The notes beneath the pieces were generated by a model. That model was not told the DNA's origin. It made no database searches and worked only from the letters and a program-made list of their open reading frames with translations. From CAVRZR01 sp964354215 (GTDB taxonomy: Bacteria; Actinomycetota; Coriobacteriia; Anaerosomatales; CAVRZR01): a stretch of 35,129 bases of DNA. The stretch is from assembly GCA_964354215.1 (NCBI GenBank), contig CAYGYT010000020.1, forward strand, positions 1 to 35,129, written 5' to 3'. Of this stretch, positions 7,634-14,966 are shown piece after piece; within the stretch, counting starts at the first letter, position 1, and the number at the start of each line of letters is the position of its first letter. The position numbers were made by a program, and so were the translations under genes.

Positions 7634-8857
7634 ATGGCGCTCATCGTCACTAAGTTCGGCGGTACGTCGGTGGGAAGCGCGGAGCGCATCCAGGCCGTCG
7701 CGCGTCGCCTCGTGGACCGCAAGCGGGCGGGCGACGAGGTCGTGGCGGTCGTGTCGGCGATGGGCGATGTGACCGACGAACTCGTCTCGCTCGCTCGTGC
7801 GATCAGCCCCGAGCCGCCCGAGCGGGAGATGGATATGCTGCTCGCGACCGGGGAGCAGGTGTCGATCGCGCTGCTCGCCATGGCCGTACACTCGCTCGGG
7901 GTCGAGGCCATCTCGTTCACCGGCCCGCAGGTCGGGATCGTGACCGACGCCGTGCACAGCAAGGCGAAGATCACCGAGGTGCGCGCCGATCGGGTTCGCC
8001 AAGCGCTCGCCGACGGCATGATCGTCATCGTGGCGGGCTTTCAGGGCACGACGCCTGATGGGCAGATCACCACGCTCGGTCGAGGCGGCTCCGACACCAC
8101 CGCTGTGGCGGTCGCGGCAGGCATCGGCGCCGACGTCTGCGAGATCTACACGGACGTCGACGGCGTGTACACGGCCGATCCCCGCATCGTGCCCGAGGCG
8201 CACAAGATCGAGGTCCTGAGCTACGAAGAGATGCTCGAGATGGCTGCGAGCGGTGCCGGCGTGCTGCAGATGCGCTCGGTCGAGTTCGCGCGCAACCACG
8301 GCGTGGTCATCCATTGCCGGTCGAGCTTCTCGGATGAACCGGGCACCATCGTGAGAGAGGCAGACGAACAGATGGAGCAGGCGATCATCTCCGGCGTCAC
8401 TCACGACGTCTCCGAGGCCAAGCTCACGATTCGCGGCGTTCCGGACCGCCCCGGTGTGGCAGCCGACGTGTTCGGACGCATGGCCGAGGCGAACGTGAAC
8501 ATCGACATGATCATCCAGAACGTATCGGAGGCCGGGACGACCGACATCTCGTTCACCGTGCCGAAAGAGGACTTGTCTCGAGCCAAGCGCGCCGCCGAGG
8601 AGGTCGTCGGGTATCTGAGGGCCCGCGGCTGGTCGGTGGACGAGTCAATCGCAAAGGTCTCGCTCGTTGGTGCGGGCATGCGCACGCACCCCGGCATCGC
8701 AGCACAGATGTTCCGGTCGCTCGCCGATGCCGGCGTGAACCTCGACATGATCTCCACGTCGCCGATTCGCATCTCGTGCGTAATCGAAGCGCACCAGGTA
8801 GAGACCGCAGTGCGCGCCCTGCACGCGAGTTTCGGACTGAGCGAAGGAGACGAGTAG
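7634..8857 (+). CDS. lysC: Aspartate kinase
   Basis: Aspartate kinase phosphorylates L-aspartate, the first step towards lysine, methionine, threonine and diaminopimelate. The 407-residue protein starts IVTKFGGTSVGS, the amino-acid kinase signature, and contains GRGGSDTTAVAVAAGIGADVCEIYTDVDGVYTADPR split over the nucleotide site. Two ACT domains follow (about 265-335 and 345-400), the usual site of feedback inhibition by lysine and/or threonine. Start 7634 is chosen because GGGAAGAGCGGA precedes it and the KFGGTS motif must lie near the N terminus; an in-frame GTG at 7505 would add 43 unconserved residues. asd follows after 3 bases. Confidence 0.96.
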   Translation: MALIVTKFGGTSVGSAERIQAVARRLVDRKRAGDEVVAVVSAMGDVTDELVSLARAISPEPPEREMDMLLATGEQVSIALLAMAVHSLGVEAISFTGPQVGIVTDAVHSKAKITEVRADRVRQALADGMIVIVAGFQGTTPDGQITTLGRGGSDTTAVAVAAGIGADVCEIYTDVDGVYTADPRIVPEAHKIEVLSYEEMLEMAASGAGVLQMRSVEFARNHGVVIHCRSSFSDEPGTIVREADEQMEQAIISGVTHDVSEAKLTIRGVPDRPGVAADVFGRMAEANVNIDMIIQNVSEAGTTDISFTVPKEDLSRAKRAAEEVVGYLRARGWSVDESIAKVSLVGAGMRTHPGIAAQMFRSLADAGVNLDMISTSPIRISCVIEAHQVETAVRALHASFGLSEGDE

Positions 8858-8860
8858 CGC

Positions 8861-9883
8861 ATGGCATGGGATCGACCGATACCCGAGCGTCCCGTGGTCG
8901 CAGTTGCCGGCGTCACCGGCGCCGTTGGAATCGAGTTCCTCAAGGTTCTCGAACAGCGGGCGTTTCCCGCGAAGCGGGTCGTCGCGCTTGCGTCCTCCCG
9001 GTCCGCAGGCAAGCGCGTCCCATTTGCCGGAGGCGAACTCGTCGTGGAAGAGATGGCCCCGGCATCCTTCGAAGGCGTGGACATCGCGCTCTTCTCGGCG
9101 GGTGCGGGCATCTCAAAGGAGATGCGGGAGGCGGTCGTGAGCGCCGGCGCCGTAATGATCGACAATTCCTCGGCGTTTCGGATGGACGCCGACGTGCCGC
9201 TCGTGGTGCCGGAGGTGAACCCGGAGGATGTCGCCTGGCACTCGGGCGTCATCGCCAATCCCAACTGCTCGACGATCCAGATGGTGGTTGCCCTCAAACC
9301 GCTCGCCAACCTTGCCCCGATCACGCGAGTGGTGGTCGCGACATACCAGGCCGCGAGCGGCGCTGGTGTTGCCGCCATGGCCGAGCTCTACGACCAGACG
9401 CGCGACTTCCTCGAGGGACGCTCCCTCGTTCCGCACGAATTCGCCCACCGGATCGCGTTCAACTGCATCCCCCAGATCGATGTGTTCCTCGACGACGGGT
9501 CGACCAAGGAAGAGTGGAAGATGGTCGCCGAGACCCAGAAGATCCTTCATGCGCCTGACCTCAAGCTGCACGCGACGTGCGTGCGTGTTCCGGTGCTCAG
9601 GTGTCATTCCGAGGCAGTGAACGTCGAGTTCGCCCGTCCGGTATCACTCGCCGAGGCGCGAGAGGCGCTCGCCTCGGCGCCGGGCATCACACTGATGGAC
9701 GACCCGGCGTCGAGGACCTACCCGATGCCCGCGCTGCTCGAGGGGACCGACGACACCTACGTGGGCCGCCTTCGTGCCGATGCGAGCGTGCCGCACGGCC
9801 TCTCGATGTGGGTCGTGGCAGACCAGCTCCGCAAAGGGGCGGCGCTCAACGCCGTCCAGATTGCCGAGACGCTCCTGCCCTGA
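8861..9883 (+). CDS. asd: Aspartate-semialdehyde dehydrogenase
   Basis: Asd reduces aspartyl phosphate to aspartate semialdehyde with NADPH, the second step of the aspartate pathway. The 340-residue protein has an N-terminal Rossmann motif (VAVAGVTGAVGIEFLKVLEQR), the phosphate and NADP loop SSRSAGKRV, and the catalytic Cys136 in NPNCSTIQMV. The substrate-binding stretch ATCVRVPVLRCHSEAVNVEF is near residue 245. The length is normal. It lies 3 bases after lysC and is probably co-transcribed; this gene pair is frequent in actinobacteria and other Gram-positives. Confidence 0.97.
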   Translation: MAWDRPIPERPVVAVAGVTGAVGIEFLKVLEQRAFPAKRVVALASSRSAGKRVPFAGGELVVEEMAPASFEGVDIALFSAGAGISKEMREAVVSAGAVMIDNSSAFRMDADVPLVVPEVNPEDVAWHSGVIANPNCSTIQMVVALKPLANLAPITRVVVATYQAASGAGVAAMAELYDQTRDFLEGRSLVPHEFAHRIAFNCIPQIDVFLDDGSTKEEWKMVAETQKILHAPDLKLHATCVRVPVLRCHSEAVNVEFARPVSLAEAREALASAPGITLMDDPASRTYPMPALLEGTDDTYVGRLRADASVPHGLSMWVVADQLRKGAALNAVQIAETLLP

Positions 9884-9899
9884 GCAGCTGCGCATACGG

Positions 9900-9905
9900 T
9901 ATGCT
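9900..9905 (+). promoter_or_regulatory. Candidate -10 box for the two-component operon
   Basis: TATGCT is 34 bases before the response-regulator ATG at 9940, in the only gap between asd and this operon. There is no clear -35. Confidence 0.25.
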
Positions 9906-9939
9906 CCAAGTGAGCACCCTCGTCGTCTGGGAGGCGTCA

Positions 9940-10617
9940 ATGAGTGCGGCAACGATTCTTGTCGTCGAAGACGATGCGACGATCGCCCGTTTCGTCGAAC
10001 TCGAGCTCACGCACGCCGGCTACGAGGTGAAGCGTGCGGAGGACGGGTTGACGGCTCTCGACATGGTGTCGGAGGCCGAGCCGGATCTCCTCATTCTCGA
10101 TCTCATGCTCCCGAACCTCGACGGGCTTGAGGTGGCTCGTCAGCTTCGGCAGGCTGGGCGCACGTTCCCGATCCTCATGCTCACTGCGCGCGCCGAGACG
10201 CGCGACGTGGTCACCGGGTTCGATGCGGGCGCCGATGACTATCTGCGCAAACCGTTCGAGATCCCTGAGCTGCTCTCCCGCATCCGCGTGCTCCTCAAGC
10301 GATTCGAAGGCGAGACTGCGCTGCAATACCGCGCGTCGGGCATCGAGATCGAGCCCTCGTCTCGGAAGGTGACGGTCGATGGCTCGGCGATCGAGCTGAC
10401 CGCCAAGGAGTACGAGCTCCTCGAGTTCCTCGTCGCGAACGCGGGCAAGGTCATCTCTCGCGATGAGATCCTCGAGGCGGTGTGGGGCGGCCAGCACGGC
10501 GCGGACAGCAACGTCATCGAGGTCTTCGTGCACCACCTGCGCAACAAGATCGGCGATCGGGACAACAGGATCATCCAGACGGTCAGGGGCGTGGGCTACT
10601 TCTTCGCAAGGGGCTAG
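9940..10617 (+). CDS. OmpR/PhoB-family response regulator
   Basis: This 225-residue transcription factor pairs with the histidine kinase encoded next to it. The receiver domain (about 1-120) has the acidic pair in LVVEDD, the phospho-acceptor Asp54 (LILDLMLPNLDG), Thr82 and Lys104 (YLRKPFE). The C-terminal winged helix contains ELTAKEYELLEFLVANAGKV and VEVFVHHLRNKIGD-like residues with RGVGYFF at the end. I chose ATG 9940, which GGGAGG precedes; upstream in-frame codons extend into asd. The kinase ATG begins directly after the stop. The regulated genes cannot be named from sequence. Confidence 0.95.
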   Translation: MSAATILVVEDDATIARFVELELTHAGYEVKRAEDGLTALDMVSEAEPDLLILDLMLPNLDGLEVARQLRQAGRTFPILMLTARAETRDVVTGFDAGADDYLRKPFEIPELLSRIRVLLKRFEGETALQYRASGIEIEPSSRKVTVDGSAIELTAKEYELLEFLVANAGKVISRDEILEAVWGGQHGADSNVIEVFVHHLRNKIGDRDNRIIQTVRGVGYFFARG

Positions 10618-12108
10618 ATGCGACGCTTGTCGCTTAGGACGTGGCTCCTCCTCGCGTCGGTCTTCTTCGCGATTGCCACTGTCGGCAGCATTGCCCTCGT
10701 CACGTACGTCGTGGTCGCCGACGGAATCACGTCAGTGTCCGAAGACGTGGCTCGTCGCGTCTCAAGGGCCGCCGAGCAGGTTGCCTTTCTTCAGGTGCGC
10801 GTCGCCAAGGACCAGGCAGCCAGCGAGGGGCTGACGGGTCGGGAGGCAGACGAGCGAGCGGCTGCTTCCACAATCGAGAACCTGGAGGCGATCTACGGGA
10901 ACCGCGGGCCCGCCGAACCGCAGATCGCTTTCTACGACGAGACGCTGCAGGTTCGCTGGGCGAGCTCAGCTCGAGCCGAGCTGCCGGGACAGGCTGCCGC
11001 CCGCCGTGCGGCCGCCGAAACGGACCAGCAGATCGAGGGCATCGTCAAGCGGAGGCCGCCGTTCACCGGCCTGTTCTCCTCGGCGGTGCTCGATGCCCAG
11101 GTGATCCACATGCCCGTTGCGCTCCCGGGAGGCGGCACCGGGGTCATGGATATCGTCTACTACCCGATTCGCGAGGAGCGGGCAATCGACGCCATTCGTG
11201 CGCCCATGGGCGCTCTCGCGCTCTCGGCAACGATCATAATGGTCGTGCTGATGCAGACGTCGCTGGCATGGGTGCTTCGTCTCGTGGACAACCTGAGACA
11301 GGCCGCCGACGACATCGATGCGGGGAAACTCGACGTACGGTTGCCGGAGCAGGGCGAGAACGAGATCGGCGACCTCGCCCGGTCTGTGAACCGGCTCATT
11401 GAACGGCTCAAGCGGCGCTCGGAAGCGCAGACCCGCTTCGTGGCCGACGCCTCGCACGAGCTCGCGACTCCGGTGGCGGGGATACGCGGCTACGTGAACA
11501 TCCTGCGAGGGTGGGGTGCGGATGACTCCGAGGTTCGCACGGAAGCCGTCAACGCCATCGACAGGGAATCGCGACGCATGGCGCGCCTTACGAGCGAGCT
11601 TCTCACTCTGGTACGAAGCGAACAGGCGCTCCAAGTGCGCCAGGTCCGCTTTGACGTGAACATGGCCGGACGCGAGGCGCTTGCCGTGGTCGCGAGTCGG
11701 TACAGCGCCAAGAACCAGCGCTTCGTGGGACCGGACGAGGGACCCCTTGTCATGGTCGGCGATCCTGACCGGATCGAAGACGTGCTGTCGATCCTGCTCG
11801 ACAACGCTGCGAAGTACACGCCGGAGGCCGGCCGGATCTCGCTCACGACTCGCCGTCGACGCGAATGGATCTCCATCGAGGTGAGCGACACGGGGCCGGG
11901 CATACCCTCGCAGGACCTCCCCAGCATCTTCGAGCGTTTCTACCGCAGCGACGCCTCGCGAACGCGGGGCGCGGGGGTCGGCGGATTCGGTCTCGGGCTT
12001 GCAATCGCGAAGAGCATCACCGAGGAACTAGCCGGAACGCTCGAAGTCGAGAGCACGCTCGGCTTCGGCACGGCGTTCACCTTGAGGCTCCCGCGAGGCC
12101 GCCCGTAG
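10618..12108 (+). CDS. Membrane sensor histidine kinase (HAMP, HisKA, HATPase)
   Basis: The 496-residue kinase has two membrane segments (about 8-30 and 196-224) around an extracytoplasmic sensor region of roughly 165 residues. A HAMP domain (LRQAADDIDAGKLDVRL) follows, then the H-box with phospho-accepting His280 (DASHELATPVAGIRGYV). The ATP-binding domain has the N box DNAAKYTPEAG, G1 SDTGPGIP, F box FERFYR and G2 GFGLGLAIAK. It should phosphorylate the regulator just upstream. The sensor region has no signature that I recognise, so the stimulus is unknown. A 99-base gap without a visible terminator follows. Confidence 0.95.
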   Translation: MRRLSLRTWLLLASVFFAIATVGSIALVTYVVVADGITSVSEDVARRVSRAAEQVAFLQVRVAKDQAASEGLTGREADERAAASTIENLEAIYGNRGPAEPQIAFYDETLQVRWASSARAELPGQAAARRAAAETDQQIEGIVKRRPPFTGLFSSAVLDAQVIHMPVALPGGGTGVMDIVYYPIREERAIDAIRAPMGALALSATIIMVVLMQTSLAWVLRLVDNLRQAADDIDAGKLDVRLPEQGENEIGDLARSVNRLIERLKRRSEAQTRFVADASHELATPVAGIRGYVNILRGWGADDSEVRTEAVNAIDRESRRMARLTSELLTLVRSEQALQVRQVRFDVNMAGREALAVVASRYSAKNQRFVGPDEGPLVMVGDPDRIEDVLSILLDNAAKYTPEAGRISLTTRRRREWISIEVSDTGPGIPSQDLPSIFERFYRSDASRTRGAGVGGFGLGLAIAKSITEELAGTLEVESTLGFGTAFTLRLPRGRP

Positions 12109-12207
12109 ACCACCGTCCCTCTTCGGGCAGGTCACCCACGTTCAAGCTCCCCCCCGGAGCAGCCGATACCACGGTTACATAGTGTCTGCGACAACAGGGG
12201 GCGGCGC

Positions 12208-14328
12208 GTGGGTTCTCGTCACGATAGCGTGCGGCGTGCGTTCGACACGCCTGAGTGGCGTTCCAGCGCTGAAGCGTTCTTTCAGACGCGAGGTCTGTCG
12301 CTCTTCGTCATGGACCTCGCCGCGGCTGAGACGCTGTTCTCGGCGGACCGTTGCGGGTACTGCCACCTGTCGCTCGACGCGGTCACGCCAAGTCCTCTCG
12401 AGTGCTACGACCGGCCGCCCAGACCTCGCCCCACCGTCTGCCAGCAGGTCTGCCGAGCGGGTCTTGCCACGTACCAGGCGCCGATCACTCACGACGGGCA
12501 GGTTGTCGCTCACGCAGTGGTGAGCGGGTTCGTGTCATCGACTCGAGAGCGGCGCAAGCTCTACGAGCATCTGATCGGCCGAGGCGTGCGTGAAGAAGCT
12601 GCGCGCCTGGCGGTTCGCGGTATGCCCGTGGTCACTCGGCGGGAGATCGAAGGGTTCGCACGACTTGCGGCCTCGACGGCCCAAGCGGTGATCGCCGCGA
12701 ACGCCGCGCCGGTCGCGACGACGGCGTCTCCCTCGCCAGAGGACGACGCGCGTCGCGACGCGGATACGCTCATGGATGCGGGAATCGAGGTTGCGGGCGT
12801 TCTCGGCGATGCAGTGCGAATGCCCCAGCAACTGCTGGCAAGTGCCCTCACCATGTTCGGGGCGGATGCCGGTACGATCGCGCTCGCGCGGCCCGGCGGA
12901 TACGTCGAGATGGTCGCGTCAGCGGGTGAGGGAGTTCGGGCGCTCGGCATGAAGCTACGCCTCGAGGGGGGCGCCGCAGCTCGAGCTCTCGAGTCCGGGC
13001 GCACCGTCGTCGTGGCGAGCGACCGCACGGAGGGCGATGCGCGTCGCCGCTGCACGATCGTCGCGCCCGTCGTACGCGACACGACCCCCGTAGGGACACT
13101 CGAGCTGCGTGTTGCGCCAGGCCGCGTCCCCTCCAATGGAGAGGTCCGCCGTATCGAGCGCTTCGCGCGCTTCGCGGCGCTTACGATCGAGAATGCTGAG
13201 CAACGCGCTGCAACCGAACGCGCGCTTGCGGATATGGAACGCGCGAACATGCTCGGCGCCACGCTCGACCGTCTCACGGACGGGGGCGAGATCATCTCGG
13301 CGGTTCTCGAAGAGTTGTGCCGCAGCTTCATGTTCGACGTCGCGGGTGTCGTTCTCACGAGCTGGGGTCGTGACCGGGCCGAAGTCGTTCTCGTCGGTGA
13401 CGCGACTGCCGACGAGATCATGATGCTCACGGGCGAAGCTGCGGGCCGTGACCTCGCCGCAGATCCGCTCGACGCTCTCAAGCACCGCGAGCGGGGAGGG
13501 ACGCTCATCCAGAGCGGCCCCGTTCGGGAGCACTGGGCGTTCATCTCAACGGCGCTCGCGAGTGGAGATCACCTTGCGGGGTACCTGTTCTGCGCCTCAG
13601 CGAGCGGCAATCGCTTCACGGGTGCGGATAACCGGCTGCTCGAAGCCGTCAGCGAGCACGCGGCTGCCGCAATCGAGCGGGCGGCCCTGTTCAGCCGTAT
13701 CCGCGACGATTTCGCAAGGACGATCGCCGCGCTTTCGTCGTCGCTTGACTCGCGCCAGAACGTGTCGCAGGGGCACTCGGCGCGTGTGATGGAGTACGCG
13801 CTTCTCATCGGCGAGACGCTTCACCTTCCCGCCGAACAGCTCGAGATTCTGCGGTTCGCCGGGCTTCTGCACGACATCGGGGCGAGCGGCGTCACCGAAC
13901 AGATCCTGCTCTCCCCGGTGAACCTGCCGGAGGAAGAGCTTCTGCGAGTGCGCATGCAGGCGGAACTCGGTGCGAGCGTCGTCGAACAGATCGAGTTCCT
14001 CAAAGACATCACGCCCGTGGTCCTTCACCACCACGAGCTGTGGGACGGCAGCGGCTATCCGATGGGCCTTGCGGGCGAGTCGATTCCGCTCCTCGCTCGA
14101 GTGCTGGCAGTCGCCGACGCATTCGAGACCATGACCGACAGCGCGTCCGGTCGCAGGCGCCGGTCTTTCGCAAACGCGCGCAAGGAACTGAGGACCGCCG
14201 CAGGCTCCAAGTACGATCCGCGCGTGGTCGCTGCGCTGCTAGACGCTCTGGACAGTCAGGCCCTCGCGGGATCGACCGGCCTGCTCGTGGCGCAGGAAAG
14301 CAAGGGCCGTCCGGAACTGCCGGCGTAG
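12208..14328 (+). CDS. PocR-like sensor / GAF / GAF / HD-GYP phosphodiesterase
   Basis: The 706-residue protein appears to be a multi-sensor cyclic di-GMP phosphodiesterase. Residues about 10-165 look like a PocR-type domain: Cys49, Cys52, Cys66, Cys78 and Cys82 occur with CRAGLATYQAPITHDGQVVAHAVVSGF, the typical CRAG-to-GxF pattern. Two GAF-like regions follow (about 195-345 and 350-500). The HD-GYP domain has GHSARVMEYAL, the metal pair His555-Asp556 (LLHDIGASG), LHHHELWDGSGYP with the GYP element from Asp613, and VADAFETM. The GTG start has AGGGGGC upstream (12194-12200). PocR domains bind small hydrocarbon derivatives in known cases; a redox or metal role for these Cys residues is my inference. 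Confidence 0.85.
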   Translation: MGSRHDSVRRAFDTPEWRSSAEAFFQTRGLSLFVMDLAAAETLFSADRCGYCHLSLDAVTPSPLECYDRPPRPRPTVCQQVCRAGLATYQAPITHDGQVVAHAVVSGFVSSTRERRKLYEHLIGRGVREEAARLAVRGMPVVTRREIEGFARLAASTAQAVIAANAAPVATTASPSPEDDARRDADTLMDAGIEVAGVLGDAVRMPQQLLASALTMFGADAGTIALARPGGYVEMVASAGEGVRALGMKLRLEGGAAARALESGRTVVVASDRTEGDARRRCTIVAPVVRDTTPVGTLELRVAPGRVPSNGEVRRIERFARFAALTIENAEQRAATERALADMERANMLGATLDRLTDGGEIISAVLEELCRSFMFDVAGVVLTSWGRDRAEVVLVGDATADEIMMLTGEAAGRDLAADPLDALKHRERGGTLIQSGPVREHWAFISTALASGDHLAGYLFCASASGNRFTGADNRLLEAVSEHAAAAIERAALFSRIRDDFARTIAALSSSLDSRQNVSQGHSARVMEYALLIGETLHLPAEQLEILRFAGLLHDIGASGVTEQILLSPVNLPEEELLRVRMQAELGASVVEQIEFLKDITPVVLHHHELWDGSGYPMGLAGESIPLLARVLAVADAFETMTDSASGRRRRSFANARKELRTAAGSKYDPRVVAALLDALDSQALAGSTGLLVAQESKGRPELPA

Positions 14329-14359
14329 GGGGTGGCCGCCGTGTCGGGGCCCTCGGCTG

Positions 14360-14368
14360 TGCTAGAAT
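14360..14368 (+). promoter_or_regulatory. Candidate extended -10 promoter of queT
   Basis: TGC followed by TAGAAT forms an extended -10 about 37 bases before the GTG at 14405. The leader is too short and lacks the C-rich and A-rich elements of preQ1 riboswitches, so I make no riboswitch call. Confidence 0.35.
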
Positions 14369-14404
14369 CCAGCCACTTTCCCCTCGCTCGCAAAGGCTGC
14401 ACCT

Positions 14405-14962
14405 GTGAAGCGATCGCGCTACGTCGCCCAGGCAGGAGTCATCGCGGCCGTCTACGCCGCCTTCACCCTGGTCGTCATCCAAAGTCCGCTCGGCTTTGGT
14501 CCTGTCCAAGTGCGTCTGAGCGAGGCGCTCACCGTTGTGGCCCTGTTCACGCCGGCGGCGATCCCCGGGCTGGCACTCGGCTCGGTGATCGCGAACTCGT
14601 TCATGCTCGCGACCTTCCCGCTTGCGTGGCTCGACGTCATCTTCGGCTCGCTCGCTACGCTGCTTGCCGCAGCCTGGACCTGGCGGATGCGCGATCGCGT
14701 GCTCGTCGCCCTGGCGGGACCCGTCGTCGTGAATGCACTCATCGTGGCCGCCTACCTGCCGATCATGCTCGCGAGCGCTGGCTTCTACCACGTGCCGGCT
14801 CTTGGGATCGACGTGGAGGGGCACCTGCTCGGCATGTACCTTCTCGGCGTCGTGGCGATCCTGATCGGGCAATCGATCGCGGTCTATGGCCTTGGTCTGC
14901 CGCTTGCCTCCCTGCTCAGACGTGCGGGTGCGAGTCAACTCAGCGGGGAATGGCGGGAGTAG
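14405..14962 (+). CDS. queT: QueT-family transporter (ECF S component; queuosine precursor uptake likely)
   Basis: The 185-residue integral membrane protein has about five hydrophobic segments and matches the QueT family in VQVRLSEALTVVALFTPAAIPGLALGSVIANSF. The family is predicted to be the substrate-capture (S) component of an energy-coupling-factor transporter importing queuosine precursors such as preQ1 or queuine. The ECF ATPases and T component are not in this window, as expected for group II ECF systems. AAAGG at 14393-14397 precedes the GTG start. The next gene begins 1-4 bases after its stop, so they are probably co-transcribed although no functional link is obvious. Confidence 0.85.
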   Translation: MKRSRYVAQAGVIAAVYAAFTLVVIQSPLGFGPVQVRLSEALTVVALFTPAAIPGLALGSVIANSFMLATFPLAWLDVIFGSLATLLAAAWTWRMRDRVLVALAGPVVVNALIVAAYLPIMLASAGFYHVPALGIDVEGHLLGMYLLGVVAILIGQSIAVYGLGLPLASLLRRAGASQLSGEWRE

Positions 14963-14966
14963 CGTG

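Noticed and set aside
14329..14404. preQ1 riboswitch before queT
   Set aside because: The leader after the probable promoter is about 30 bases and lacks the conserved preQ1 aptamer segments.
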